A DNA stretch of 64,000 bases from an uncultured Collinsella sp. (GCA_900541675.1 UQKU01000006.1:29892-93891); one strand, 5' to 3'. Counted from the stretch's first letter, positions 53,699 through 62,695 are shown. Numbers and translations: made by a program. Notes: generated from the letters alone by a model not told the origin.

Positions 53699-56278
53699 AT
53701 GCATATGCCGAGCAAAATCGAAAAGAAACAAAAGGCCGCTAAGCTGCGCAAGCCGCCGCGCGACTTCTCGTACACGCAAAACCGAGAGCTTAGCTGGCTG
53801 CGCTTTGACAACCGCGTGCTTGACGAAGCCTTCGACGAGACCGTTCCGCTGTTCGAGCGTCTAAAGTTCGTGTCGATTTTCGAGTCTAACCTCGACGAGT
53901 TTCTCATGGTGCGCGTGGGCGGCCTGTCCGATCTTGCAGAGCTCAAAAAACAGCCTGTCGACAACAAGAGCAATATGACCGCCTCCGAACAGGTCGATGC
54001 TGTCATGGCAGAGCTGCCCGGGCTCCTTACCCGTTGGGAGTCCATCTTTAAGAGCATCGAGGACAAGCTCGACGCTCTGGGCGTTCACCGCGCCCGCATC
54101 GATTCGCTTACGCCCGAGGAGCGCACCTTCGTAACCCGCTACTTCCAAGCCTACGTGTCGCCGGTCATCTCGCCGTTGGTCATTGACCCGCGCCATCCCT
54201 TCCCCAACCTGCGCAACGGCGCACTCTATCTGGCTTGTGGCCTGGACGGCGTCACCGACGAGGAGAGCCTGCTGGGCCTTATCGAGATTCCCACCTCGAT
54301 GAACCGCGTGGTCGAGATCCCCTCGCCCACCGGCACCTACTCCTACATCTTGCTCGAGGACGTCATCCTCGCCTGCCTGGACAGTTGCTTTGGCTCCTAT
54401 AAGCCGCTGGACCGCGCGCTGATCCGCGTCACCCGCAATGCCGATATCGACCCGGACGGCGAAGGCGTCGAGGAGGAAGAGGATTACCGCCAGCACATGA
54501 AGCGCATCCTCAAGAAGCGCCTGCGCCTGCAGCCGGTGGTGCTCGCCGTATCGGGCTCGCTCGAGAAGGCAACGCTCAAGACCATCCGCAAGGCGCTCGA
54601 GCTTTCTCGCCGCTCGGTCTTTACCTGCGATATCCCCCTTGACCTTGGCTACGTCTTTGGCATTGAGGGTAAGATTCCCGAGCACCTGCGCAATGAGCTC
54701 CTCTTTACGCCGTTTAAGCCGCAGCCCAATCCCACCATCGATATGGCCCGCTCCATCCGCGAGCAGGTGCTGCAGCACGACAAGCTGCTCTTTTACCCTT
54801 ACGAGGCAATGAACCCGTTCTTGGACCTGGTGCACGAAGCAGCCTATGACCCCGAGTGTATCTCGCTGCGCATCACGCTCTACCGTGTGGCAAAGCAGAG
54901 CCGTCTGTGCGAGTCGCTCATCGATGCTGCCGAAAACGGCAAAGAGGTCACGGTGCTCATGGAGCTTCGTGCCCGCTTTGACGAGCAAAACAACATCGAA
55001 TGGGCCGAGCGCCTGGAAGAGGCCGGCTGCACCGTTATCTACGGCTCCGAGGGCTTTAAGTGCCACTCAAAGATCTGCCAGCTCACCTATCGCGAGGGCA
55101 TGGCGCTTACCCGCCTGACGCTTTTGGGTACCGGCAACTTTAACGAGAAGACGGCCAAGCTCTACAGCGACTTTATGCTCATGACCGCGCATCCCGGCAT
55201 CGGCGAGGACGCCAACCTGTTCTTCCGCAACCTGTCGCTGGGCAACCTGCGCGGCGACTACCGCTTCCTGGGCGTGGCGCCCGTGGGCCTCAAGCCGCTC
55301 ATCATGCGCGGCCTGGACCGCGAGATTCAGCGCGCCCTTGTCGGCGAGCCCGCCCGCGTGTTCTTTAAGCTCAACTCGCTTACCGACCGCGAGGTCATCG
55401 ACAAGATTGCCGAGGCATCGTGTGCCGGCGTGCGCGTGGACATGATCATTCGCGGCATCTCGTGCCTCAAGCCCGGTGTTCCGGGCAAGACCGAGAACGT
55501 GCACGTGCGATCCATCGTCGGACGTTTTTTGGAGCATGCGCGCGTCTATGCCTTTGGCGTGGACTCGGACATGATCTACCTGAGCTCGGCAGACATGATG
55601 ACGCGCAACACCGAGCACCGCGTGGAGATCGCCTTCCCCGTGCTCGACCCCACCTGCCGCGCCCTGGTGCACGAGTACATGGGCATGCAGCTGCGCGACA
55701 ACGTGAAGGCACGCAGCCTGACGAGTGACGGCACCTGGGTTCCGGTGGAGCGCAAAGAGGACGAGAAACCCTTCAACTCGCAGGAAGCTCTGCTGGAGCG
55801 CGCGTATCGCAACGCCGAGGCCGCCGCGCAGCAGCGCGCACAGGAGAAGGAACGTGTGGCCGAAAAAGTTATCCAGGACGAGATTGAACATGGGGCGGCT
55901 GCCAAACCGGAAGCGGTTGCCGCTCTCCCGGTGAATGAGCCCGAGGCTGCCGCAGAGCCCGCCGTGGAGAAAGCGCCCGAGGCCGCTACTGCGACTCCGG
56001 AGCCCGCCGCCGAGGCAAAGCCCGCCCCTGCTCCTGAGCCGCAGCCGGCCACACCCAAGGTCCAAGAGGTCCAGGCGACCGTCATTGAGCCCAAGCCTGC
56101 ACCTGCACCTCAGCCCGAGCCGCAGGTCACCAAGCCCGCACCCGAGACGAGCGCCCGTCGCGATAAGCCCGCCGGCAAGACCAAGGCCATCGAGCGCCAT
56201 CGCCCCGGTCGCGTGCGCATAGGCCTGGGCCTGATCGGCCTGGGTCTAAAGACGCTCATTACCGGCAAGACGAAATAG
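53699..56278 (+). CDS. ppk1: Polyphosphate kinase 1 with C-terminal extension
   Basis: Makes inorganic polyphosphate from ATP. Residues 1 to about 690 are the full Ppk1 (N, head and two catalytic domains) with both active histidines: His456 in KCHSKICQL, the autophosphorylated residue by homology, and His613 in FLEHARVY, plus LLGTGNFNEKTA. Beyond that is an unusual 150-residue tail. It has a charged coiled region, an Ala/Pro/Glu/Lys-rich linker (about 740-820) and a basic end RRDKPAGKTKAIERHRPGR followed by hydrophobic GLGLIGLGLKTLI. The tail might bind membranes or polymer. ATG 53699 or 53705 may be the start; neither has a strong ribosome site. Confidence 0.93.
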   Translation: MHMPSKIEKKQKAAKLRKPPRDFSYTQNRELSWLRFDNRVLDEAFDETVPLFERLKFVSIFESNLDEFLMVRVGGLSDLAELKKQPVDNKSNMTASEQVDAVMAELPGLLTRWESIFKSIEDKLDALGVHRARIDSLTPEERTFVTRYFQAYVSPVISPLVIDPRHPFPNLRNGALYLACGLDGVTDEESLLGLIEIPTSMNRVVEIPSPTGTYSYILLEDVILACLDSCFGSYKPLDRALIRVTRNADIDPDGEGVEEEEDYRQHMKRILKKRLRLQPVVLAVSGSLEKATLKTIRKALELSRRSVFTCDIPLDLGYVFGIEGKIPEHLRNELLFTPFKPQPNPTIDMARSIREQVLQHDKLLFYPYEAMNPFLDLVHEAAYDPECISLRITLYRVAKQSRLCESLIDAAENGKEVTVLMELRARFDEQNNIEWAERLEEAGCTVIYGSEGFKCHSKICQLTYREGMALTRLTLLGTGNFNEKTAKLYSDFMLMTAHPGIGEDANLFFRNLSLGNLRGDYRFLGVAPVGLKPLIMRGLDREIQRALVGEPARVFFKLNSLTDREVIDKIAEASCAGVRVDMIIRGISCLKPGVPGKTENVHVRSIVGRFLEHARVYAFGVDSDMIYLSSADMMTRNTEHRVEIAFPVLDPTCRALVHEYMGMQLRDNVKARSLTSDGTWVPVERKEDEKPFNSQEALLERAYRNAEAAAQQRAQEKERVAEKVIQDEIEHGAAAKPEAVAALPVNEPEAAAEPAVEKAPEAATATPEPAAEAKPAPAPEPQPATPKVQEVQATVIEPKPAPAPQPEPQVTKPAPETSARRDKPAGKTKAIERHRPGRVRIGLGLIGLGLKTLITGKTK

Positions 56279-56290
56279 TCGTTTGTAGAA

Positions 56291-56332
56291 GCGCCCCGCA
56301 TTTGAGGAAAGCCTCGGATGCGGGGCGCTTTT
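56291..56332 (+). terminator. Terminator after ppk1
   Basis: 11-bp stem GCGCCCCGCAT with an inner GAGG-aaag-CCTC hairpin, followed by TTTT. Confidence 0.85.
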
Positions 56333-56378
56333 CCCTGCTACCATGGTGCGAATAACAACGCGAATGACAGGCAGGAAT

Positions 56379-57692
56379 ATGAAGCTCACTATAGAATCGA
56401 TGACCTACGGCGCCGACGGGCTGGCGCACGCCGACAACGGCAAGGCCGTCTTTGTGCAGGGCGCCGTGGCAGGCGACACCGTCGAGGCCGAGGTCGTACA
56501 GGACGGCAAGTCGTTCATGCGTGCCCGCACCACCGAGATTCTGGAGCCAAGCCCCGATCGCATTCAGCCTCCCTGCCCCTTCGTGGGCATCTGCGGCGGC
56601 TGCTCGTGGGGCAATCTCTCACGCACGGCACAGCTCGCCGCCAAGGAGCAAAACCTGCGCTCCACGCTCGAGCGCATCGGCAAGTTCGCTCCTGAGCAGG
56701 TCGATGAGTTGGTACAGCCCATCTGCCACACCAAGGACGACTGGGGCTACCGCAATAAAATCGAGCTCGAACCGACCGTCGTCAACGGTCGCGTGCGTCT
56801 TGGCATGCACGGTGTCGACCCCAGCAAAATCGTGACCGTCGATACGTGCCCGCTGTTCGACAAGCGCTTCCCGAAGGCGCTCAAATCGGTCGTCGGCGCA
56901 CTCAACTATCTAAGCGGCAGCCATGACTTGGGGCTCGAACGCGTGGGCATTCGCGCATCACGCCGCACCAAGGCACTCGAGGTCGCACTCTGGACGCCCA
57001 CAGGCTCTTTTCCGCGCTCGCAGGTCTCCCGCGTGCTGGCGGACGCCGCTCACCCCACGAGCATCGTGCGCGTGATGAGCAAGGGCGAAAAGAAGGCCCG
57101 CCGTGTCTCCAAGGTCGAAATGCTCGCCGGAGAGGGCTCATGGACCGAGAATATCGCCGAGGGTCAGATGCGCTTGTCTGCCCCGTCTTTTTTCCAGGTC
57201 AACACCAAGGGTGCCGAGATTTTGATCGAGCTTGTCATGGAAGCACTCGACCCGCAGGAAGACGAGCTTGCCGTGGACCTGTACTGTGGTGCCGGCACCT
57301 TTACCCTGCCGCTCGCCCGCCGCTGCGACTTTGTCGCCGCCGTCGAGGCCTACGGCCCCGCCGTGCGCGACCTGCGCCGTAACCTGGAGATCAACAAGCT
57401 TGATAACGTCGACGTCATTGGCGGAGACGCGGTGCGCGAGTTCCCCGACCAGGATGCCGACGTCTTGGTGGTCGACCCGCCACGCGCAGGCCTCGCCCCC
57501 GAGGCGATCGACCTTATCGCCAGCACGAGTGCTCGCGATGTCGCCTACGTGAGCTGCGACCCGGCCACCCTGGCGCGCGATCTCAAACGCTTTGTCGAAG
57601 AAGGCACCTTCTTCCCCGTAAAGATCACGCCAGTCGACCTGTTCCCACAAACCTTCCACTGCGAAACCGTCGTCCACCTTAGGCGCAACTAG
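56379..57692 (+). CDS. 23S rRNA (uracil-C5)-methyltransferase, RlmD/TrmA family
   Basis: SAM-dependent RNA m5U methyltransferase. The 437-residue protein has a TRAM-like N-terminal domain (1-60), an iron-sulfur cluster motif CPFVGICGGC (Cys66, Cys72, Cys75) with a fourth Cys in VDTCPLF, the SAM motif LYCGAGTFTLPLA, DPPRAGL, and the catalytic Cys393 in YVSCDPATLARD. The cluster points to an RlmD- or RlmCD-type 23S rRNA enzyme rather than TrmA; the exact site cannot be told. I chose ATG 56379 (MKLTIESMTYGADG) over ATG 56343, which abuts the ppk1 terminator. Confidence 0.88.
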   Translation: MKLTIESMTYGADGLAHADNGKAVFVQGAVAGDTVEAEVVQDGKSFMRARTTEILEPSPDRIQPPCPFVGICGGCSWGNLSRTAQLAAKEQNLRSTLERIGKFAPEQVDELVQPICHTKDDWGYRNKIELEPTVVNGRVRLGMHGVDPSKIVTVDTCPLFDKRFPKALKSVVGALNYLSGSHDLGLERVGIRASRRTKALEVALWTPTGSFPRSQVSRVLADAAHPTSIVRVMSKGEKKARRVSKVEMLAGEGSWTENIAEGQMRLSAPSFFQVNTKGAEILIELVMEALDPQEDELAVDLYCGAGTFTLPLARRCDFVAAVEAYGPAVRDLRRNLEINKLDNVDVIGGDAVREFPDQDADVLVVDPPRAGLAPEAIDLIASTSARDVAYVSCDPATLARDLKRFVEEGTFFPVKITPVDLFPQTFHCETVVHLRRN

Positions 57693-57727
57693 ACTGTTTG
57701 CCCAAGGCCACGCCCGATGATTTTTCT

Positions 57728-57781
57728 GGGACGGGGATTAAATAATCAATTTGTACCAAATGATTATTTAATCCCCGTCCC
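57728..57781 (+). terminator. Long perfect hairpin after the rRNA methyltransferase gene
   Basis: 21-bp perfect arms (starting GGGACGGGGATTAAATAATC) with a 12-base loop that can pair TTTG/CAAA, followed by TTTTT. It terminates rightward transcription. The stem is far longer than needed for termination and half of it is AT-rich. Confidence 0.8.
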
Positions 57782-57871
57782 TTTTTAAACATTGGGAAAT
57801 CGAGCGTGGCAAGCGCATGTCTTCGGGGTATAAGACGCCTAATTGTATGCCGCCTTACGAAAGGAACTCTC

Positions 57872-58414
57872 ATGCCCAGCGTTGCCGTTCTCGCCGCCGA
57901 TGGCTTTGAAACGATTGAATGTCTGACCATGGTCGATGTCATGCGTCGCGGCGGCGTGCGCGCCACGCTCGTCTCGATCATGCCCACGCGCGAGGTCGTG
58001 AGCTCGCTGCAGATCCCCGTGACCTGTGATGTGCTCTTTGACGAGATCGACTTTGACGAGTACGACTGCGTCGTGCTGCCCGGCGGCCTGCCCGGTGCCA
58101 CCAACCTGCGCGCCGACCAGCGCGTCTGCAACGTAGTCTGCGATTTCGCCGCGACCAAGCACGTTGCCGCCATCTGCGCCGCCCCGTTTATCCTAGGCGA
58201 GCTTGGTCTACTCGAGGGACGCCGCGCCACGTGCTTCCCCGGCTTTGAGAAGAGCTTCCCCGAGGGCACCTATACCGGCGAGAAGGTCACGCAAGACGGC
58301 AATATCATCACTGCCAGCGGCATGGCACAGTCACTCCCCTTTGCCTTGGAGCTGCTGCGCACGCTCGCCGGCGAAAAGGCCGTCGAGAAGGTCGCCGAGG
58401 GCATCCAACTATGA
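57872..58414 (+). CDS. DJ-1/PfpI family protein
   Basis: Small cytosolic protein of the DJ-1 superfamily, whose members act as glyoxalases, deglycases, chaperones or proteases; the role here is open. The 180-residue product has the nucleophile elbow AAICAAPFI with Cys102, the conserved acidic residues in GFETIE (13-16), and LPGGLPGATNL near residue 69. AAAGGA precedes ATG 57872. The stop overlaps the start of maf (ATGA), so the two are translated together. Confidence 0.88.
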   Translation: MPSVAVLAADGFETIECLTMVDVMRRGGVRATLVSIMPTREVVSSLQIPVTCDVLFDEIDFDEYDCVVLPGGLPGATNLRADQRVCNVVCDFAATKHVAAICAAPFILGELGLLEGRRATCFPGFEKSFPEGTYTGEKVTQDGNIITASGMAQSLPFALELLRTLAGEKAVEKVAEGIQL

Positions 58415-58992
58415 TTTTGGCTTCGCAATCGCCGCGCCGCATAGAGCTGATGCGCGAGGCGGGCTATAACATTCGCGTAATTCCCGCAGACATCGATGAA
58501 ACGCCTTTTGATGGCGAAGCTCCGCTTACGCTCGTCGAGCGCTTGGCGCGTGCCAAAGCTGCTGCCGTCGCGGCCGAGCATGCCGAACCCAATGAGTTGA
58601 CCGTCGCGGCCGATACTATTGTCACCTTTGACGGCCAAATATTGGGTAAGCCGGCAAACGAGGACGAGGCGCGCACCATGCTCCGCGAGCTTTCGGGCCG
58701 CACGCACCAGGTGGCGACCGGCGTCTGCATCGTTAAAGCCGGCGACGCTACAGCTCCGCATGCCGCCGAGAGCCTGTCGTTTGTCGATGTGACCGACGTG
58801 ACGTTCTACGAGCTCACCGACGAGCAGATCGAGCGCTACGTCGCCTCGGGTGAGCCCATGGACAAGGCCGGCGCCTACGGCATTCAGGGCACAGGCGGAC
58901 GCATGCTCGTGCACGATATTTCGGGCGACTTCTATAACGTGGTGGGCTTACCCATCGCCCGCGTCGCGCGCGCGATTCAAAAACTCTCGTAA
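58411..58992 (+). CDS. maf: Maf family nucleotide pyrophosphatase
   Basis: House-cleaning enzyme that hydrolyses non-canonical or pyrimidine nucleoside triphosphates; Maf is also linked to septum formation. The 193-residue protein has the ILASQSPRRIELM start (phosphate loop), AADTIVTFDGQILGKP near residue 67, and DKAGAYGIQGTGG near 150. Translationally coupled to the DJ-1 gene by a 4-base overlap. Confidence 0.93.
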   Translation: MILASQSPRRIELMREAGYNIRVIPADIDETPFDGEAPLTLVERLARAKAAAVAAEHAEPNELTVAADTIVTFDGQILGKPANEDEARTMLRELSGRTHQVATGVCIVKAGDATAPHAAESLSFVDVTDVTFYELTDEQIERYVASGEPMDKAGAYGIQGTGGRMLVHDISGDFYNVVGLPIARVARAIQKLS

Positions 58993-59093
58993 TTGCATCT
59001 GGCGCTGGGTATTCCCCAGCGCCTACAATTTTGGCGTACCGTACGGATCCCGACCGGGCACAAGGCGCGGCGGAAAACCGATAGGAGTTAAAC

Positions 59094-60095
59094 ATGGATA
59101 CACTGCTCGAGGCCATTGACGTCTGCGATGTCGATGGCTTTTGCTATGGCAACTATACGGACGAGGAGGCCGGCACCGGTTGCACCGTAATCGTGGCACC
59201 CGAGGGCGCCACCGGCGGCGTTGACGTTCGCGGCGGTGCTCCAGCATCGCGCGAAACCGACCTGCTGCGTCCCGAGAACACCGTCGACAAGGTCCACGCC
59301 GTCTGCCTTTCGGGTGGATCGGCCTTTGGCCTCGAGGCTGCAAGCGGCGTCGCTCGCGAGCTTGAGAGCCGCGGCATCGGCCTTCCCGTCGGCCCCACGC
59401 AGGTGCCTATCGTGTGCTCCAGCTGCATCTTCGACCTCGCCTTTGGCGACCCCACCGTGCGCCCCGACATTGAGGCCGGTATCGCCGCCGTGCGCGAGGC
59501 GCTCGACCACACCCCTGCCACGCTCGAGCAAGGCAACGTGGGCGCCGGTACCGGCGCCACCGTAGGCAAGCTCATGGGGCCTGCCACCTGCATGAAGGCC
59601 GGCCTTGGAGCTGCCGCCGTGGCACTCGGTCCCGTCAAAGTGGGCGCCGTGGTCTCGGTCAACGCCTGCGGCAACGTCATCGACCCGACCACTGGCGAGT
59701 GGGTCGCCGGCATGCGCGCCACAGCCGATAGCGACCAGATCGTCGACATGGAGCTCGCAGCCTTTGCCGCAGCCGGCTCCATGCAAATGCCGCTCGACCG
59801 CACCAACACCACCATCAGCTGCATCGTCACCAACATGGAGCTCACTAAGGCGCGGGCTACCAAGGTCTCCCAAATGGCAGCAGACGCCTACGCGCACGCC
59901 ATCCGCCCCACACACACCACCAACGACGGCGACACCATCTACACCCTTGCCAGCGGCAAACTGGGAGCCCAGGCAAGCGCCGCCGTTCCCCTAGACCTGC
60001 TGGGTATGCTCGCAGTAAGGGCCCTAGAAGCTGCCATCGTAAACGGAGCCAAAACCGCTAAAACCTCCCACGGCATCCCCGGCGCCGCGAAGTAA
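59094..60095 (+). CDS. P1/S58 family peptidase (DmpA/NylC-like)
   Basis: Self-cleaving N-terminal nucleophile hydrolase; relatives are aminopeptidases (DmpA, BapA) or amide-oligomer hydrolases (NylC). The 333-residue protein has CLSGGSAFGL (71-80), GNVGAGTGATVGK (148-159), GAVVSVNACGNV (184-194) and RTNTTIS. By analogy with NylC, autocleavage would fall between Asn238 and Thr239, making Thr239 the nucleophile. No signal peptide. AGGAGTTAAAC precedes ATG 59094. The natural substrate is unknown. Confidence 0.85.
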   Translation: MDTLLEAIDVCDVDGFCYGNYTDEEAGTGCTVIVAPEGATGGVDVRGGAPASRETDLLRPENTVDKVHAVCLSGGSAFGLEAASGVARELESRGIGLPVGPTQVPIVCSSCIFDLAFGDPTVRPDIEAGIAAVREALDHTPATLEQGNVGAGTGATVGKLMGPATCMKAGLGAAAVALGPVKVGAVVSVNACGNVIDPTTGEWVAGMRATADSDQIVDMELAAFAAAGSMQMPLDRTNTTISCIVTNMELTKARATKVSQMAADAYAHAIRPTHTTNDGDTIYTLASGKLGAQASAAVPLDLLGMLAVRALEAAIVNGAKTAKTSHGIPGAAK

Positions 60096-60107
60096 ACTAA
60101 CTCGTCC

Positions 60108-60232
60108 GGTTGCCCGGTGGGTCTTGGTTATGTTTGCTGCTCTACAGTCCTGGCTCGCACGAAGAGCACATTAAGTGCTCTTCGGCTCGTGCGGAACTCG
60201 CGACAAACATAACCAAGACCCACCGGGCAACC
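60108..60232. repeat. Long nested inverted repeat, conserved-core family, copy 2
   Basis: Perfect 29-bp arms (60108-60136 and 60204-60232) around a 67-nt centre. The centre contains CAGTCCTGGCTCGCACG, AAGAGCAC-ATTAA-GTGCTCTT and CGGCTCGTGCGGAA, almost identical to copy 1. CGCACG pairs with CGTGCG without mismatch. The arm sequence has nothing in common with copy 1 or 3. Located 13 bases after the P1 peptidase stop, in a convergent gap. Confidence 0.9.
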
Positions 60233-60265
60233 TACTCAACTAAATCCCTTTCAGCCCAGGCCCCT

Positions 60266-60322
60266 GTGTACCGCGCGTCTAAGATCTTCAAATTCTGGCA
60301 GCCTGACAATCGATTCTTGTAG
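60266..60322 (+). pseudogene. Possible remnant of a glycosyltransferase 3' end
   Basis: The plus strand encodes VYRASKIFKFWQPDNRFL and a stop. The functional glycosyltransferase next door, on the opposite strand, ends LYRLASKIFKFN. A 15-base stretch, AAGATCTTCAAATTC, is identical (60281-60295 against the complement of 60475-60489). No open frame continues upstream. It looks like the surviving tail of a second, inverted gene copy. Confidence 0.4.
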
Positions 60323-60326
60323 CAGA

Positions 60327-60436
60327 GGCCCCTTGGCCTTTAGTTTGATACAAGTTCCGCACGAGCCGGAAAGCACTTAATGTGCTTTCCGTGCGAGCAG
60401 GACTGTTCGCAGTAGCAAACTAAAGGCCAAGGGGCC
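60327..60436. repeat. Long nested inverted repeat, conserved-core family, copy 3 (reversed)
   Basis: Perfect 21-bp arms (60327-60347 and 60416-60436) around a 68-nt centre that reads in the opposite direction to copies 1 and 2. On the minus strand the inner stem is GAAAGCAC-ATTAA-GTGCTTTC: where copies 1 and 2 have AAGAGCAC/GTGCTCTT, both sides have changed and pairing is kept. CGCACG/CGTGCG and the CGGCT bulge are conserved. Confidence 0.9.
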
Positions 60437-60468
60437 CAGTCAACCCATCAGCAGCGATTACTCAGCAG

Positions 60469-61500
60469 CTAGTTGAATTTGAAGATCTTTGAGGCAAGAC
60501 GGTATAGGCCGAGTGTGGTTTTGTCACCAGCCCGACCGCGCAGGTTGGTGAAGAAGCCGACCACACCGTAGCGTGCACGACGATACATACGCTCGTCATA
60601 GGCCTTTAAATCACTCCACAACGTCTTCAGGCGCTCGTCGGCACAATCCTCGTCGGAAAGCTTAGTGAGCACCGAGCAGATTGCCATCATCATGGTGAAA
60701 TAGCCCATCATGTACGAGCGCAGACGCGACGACTCGACATCGCTGTACAGGTGGAACGACTCCATCATGATGCGCGTCACGCGAAACTGTTGGTCCAGAC
60801 GCTTGACCATCGTGGCCTCGTTGACGCTTTGGCCCTCACGGCCGATAAAGTAGCGGTAGAGGTCGATGTCGGCGTAGTACATGGTCTTGCAGCGCGGTAG
60901 CGGCACGTAGGCGTAGATGTTGTCTACATAGAACGTGTGCGGCGGCATAGGCAGATTGGACGCGCGCAGCACATCCGTGCGATAGCACAGGCTGTGCATG
61001 AGCAGATTCTGGTCCAGACGGAAATGACCAATCTGGTCCCAGGTAAAGATCTTTTTCCGCGGCAGGGCAAACTTGTAGCCAATAGCGGTGTGCGTACCCT
61101 CGTAAACCTTCTCGTACACATAGTTCGAGATAAAGAGGTCGACGCGCTGGTCGCGCTCCTCAAAACCGCGAAGGATCGAAAGCATGGTCGACAGGGCTGC
61201 GCCATCGAGCCAGTCGTCCGAGTCGACAACTTTGTAGTAGGTGCCCTGTGCCTCGCGCAAGCCCGAAAGGACGGCAATGCCGTGGCCGCCGTTCTCCTGA
61301 TGCACCGCGCGGATGATTCCGGGGTAACGCGTCTCCCACTCATCGGCCTTGGCCGCCGTCTCGTCCTTGGAACCGTCATCGACGATGATGATCTCGATAT
61401 CGGTGGCGTAATTGCTCCCCTCCAGAATGGAGGTGATGCAATGGTCCATGTCCTTGGCGGCGTTATACGAGGGAATACCGAATGATATGACTTTATGCAT
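60469..61500 (-). CDS. Family 2 glycosyltransferase
   Basis: GT-A fold sugar transferase, probably for surface polysaccharide. The 343-residue protein begins MHKVISFGIPSYNAAKDM, with IIIVDDGSKDETA near residue 38 and the metal-binding VDSDDW near 90. No membrane segments are evident. The start ATG 61500 overlaps the glf stop region by 8 bases, so the two are coupled. With glf alongside, it may use UDP-galactofuranose, but that is inference. Confidence 0.85.
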   Translation of the reverse strand: MHKVISFGIPSYNAAKDMDHCITSILEGSNYATDIEIIIVDDGSKDETAAKADEWETRYPGIIRAVHQENGGHGIAVLSGLREAQGTYYKVVDSDDWLDGAALSTMLSILRGFEERDQRVDLFISNYVYEKVYEGTHTAIGYKFALPRKKIFTWDQIGHFRLDQNLLMHSLCYRTDVLRASNLPMPPHTFYVDNIYAYVPLPRCKTMYYADIDLYRYFIGREGQSVNEATMVKRLDQQFRVTRIMMESFHLYSDVESSRLRSYMMGYFTMMMAICSVLTKLSDEDCADERLKTLWSDLKAYDERMYRRARYGVVGFFTNLRGRAGDKTTLGLYRLASKIFKFN

Positions 61501-62695
61501 GGCAGGCGATAATCTCATCCGAAAGATCGAGGGCGGAGTTGGTCACGGCATCCATATCGTAGTAACGATACTCGGCCAGGCGACCCACCGGGTGGAAGTT
61601 CGTCAGGTTCTGAACGCGCTCAAGATAGCACTCATAGAGCTCACGGTTCTCGGGCTCCAGAATGGCGTAGTACGGCGTCTCGCCCGAGCCGGGCGTATAG
61701 GCCTTGGAGTACTCCTTCATGATGGTGGTCTTGCCGGGCAGGACCTGACCGGTCATGTTCTTGAACTCGGTGATACGCGTGTAATCCTCGCTCGTGGTGT
61801 AGTTGACGGTGCCCACGGGCTGGAACTGGTCCATATCGAGCGTCTCGAACTTCATGTCGAGCGTACGGTACGGCAGAGCGCCCAAGTCGAGGTTGAACAG
61901 CTCGTCGAGCGGACCGGTGTAGACGATCTCGCCGCCATAGACCTTGCCGTCGATCTTGACGGTGGTCTCGTCGATCTCGAAGAGATCGCGGGCGTCCACG
62001 TCGCAGAACACATCAATCAGATCGTGGTCGAGCATGTGCTCGAACAGCGCGGTATAGCCGTCCTGCGGCATGCCCTGGAAGGGAGCCTGCGGGAAGTAGC
62101 GGTCATCGTCGCCCACAAAGACGGGAACGCGACCGGTGATCGAGGGATCGATCTGGTCGGGCGTCTGGCCCCACTGCTTCATGGTGTAATGCAAAAAGAC
62201 GTTCTCGTAGACGTAATCGGCGACCTCGGCAAGATCCGGGTCGTTCTTCTTGCGCAGCTCCATGATGGGCACCTTGACGTCCTTGCCAAAGGTCTCCACG
62301 AGCTTCTGATACAGCTCCTCGCCGCGCTCGTCGCCAAAGGCGAGCTTGAGGCTCGCGTGGTTAAAAGGCACGGGCATGAGGGTGCCGTTGATGTTGGCAA
62401 GCACCTTGTGCTGGTAGTCCGTCCACTTGGTAAAGCGCGACAGGAAATTGTGGACGCGCTCATTAAAGGTATGGTAGATGTGCGGACCATACTCGTGGAC
62501 CAGGATTCCGGCCTCATCAGCGCAGTCGTAGGCGTTACCCGCAATGTGGCTACGGCGCTCCAGAACGGCAACACGATAGCCGATGGTCTCGGCGAGACGG
62601 CGGGCACAAACGGCACCGGCATAACCGGCACCGACGACAATCATGTCGTATGCGCCGGCGTTAAAGCCTTCAGGCAGGCCTGAGGTAATCTGCAT
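61493..62695 (-). CDS. glf: UDP-galactopyranose mutase
   Basis: FAD enzyme that converts UDP-galactopyranose to UDP-galactofuranose, a sugar found in bacterial surface glycans. The 400-residue protein has the dinucleotide fold YDMIVVGAGYAGAVCARRLAE near residue 16, GPHIYHTFNERVHNF near 70 and TGPLDELF, with VGTVNYTTSEDYTRITEFK (substrate region) near 290 and MKEYSKAY. It heads a two-gene unit with the glycosyltransferase. Confidence 0.95.
   Translation of the reverse strand: MQITSGLPEGFNAGAYDMIVVGAGYAGAVCARRLAETIGYRVAVLERRSHIAGNAYDCADEAGILVHEYGPHIYHTFNERVHNFLSRFTKWTDYQHKVLANINGTLMPVPFNHASLKLAFGDERGEELYQKLVETFGKDVKVPIMELRKKNDPDLAEVADYVYENVFLHYTMKQWGQTPDQIDPSITGRVPVFVGDDDRYFPQAPFQGMPQDGYTALFEHMLDHDLIDVFCDVDARDLFEIDETTVKIDGKVYGGEIVYTGPLDELFNLDLGALPYRTLDMKFETLDMDQFQPVGTVNYTTSEDYTRITEFKNMTGQVLPGKTTIMKEYSKAYTPGSGETPYYAILEPENRELYECYLERVQNLTNFHPVGRLAEYRYYDMDAVTNSALDLSDEIIACHA

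Noticed and set aside
60110..60322. 70-codon open frame over the second hairpin element
   Set aside because: Its first two thirds lie inside the inverted repeat and gap and have no coding character; only the last 18 codons resemble a protein, and these were listed as a remnant.
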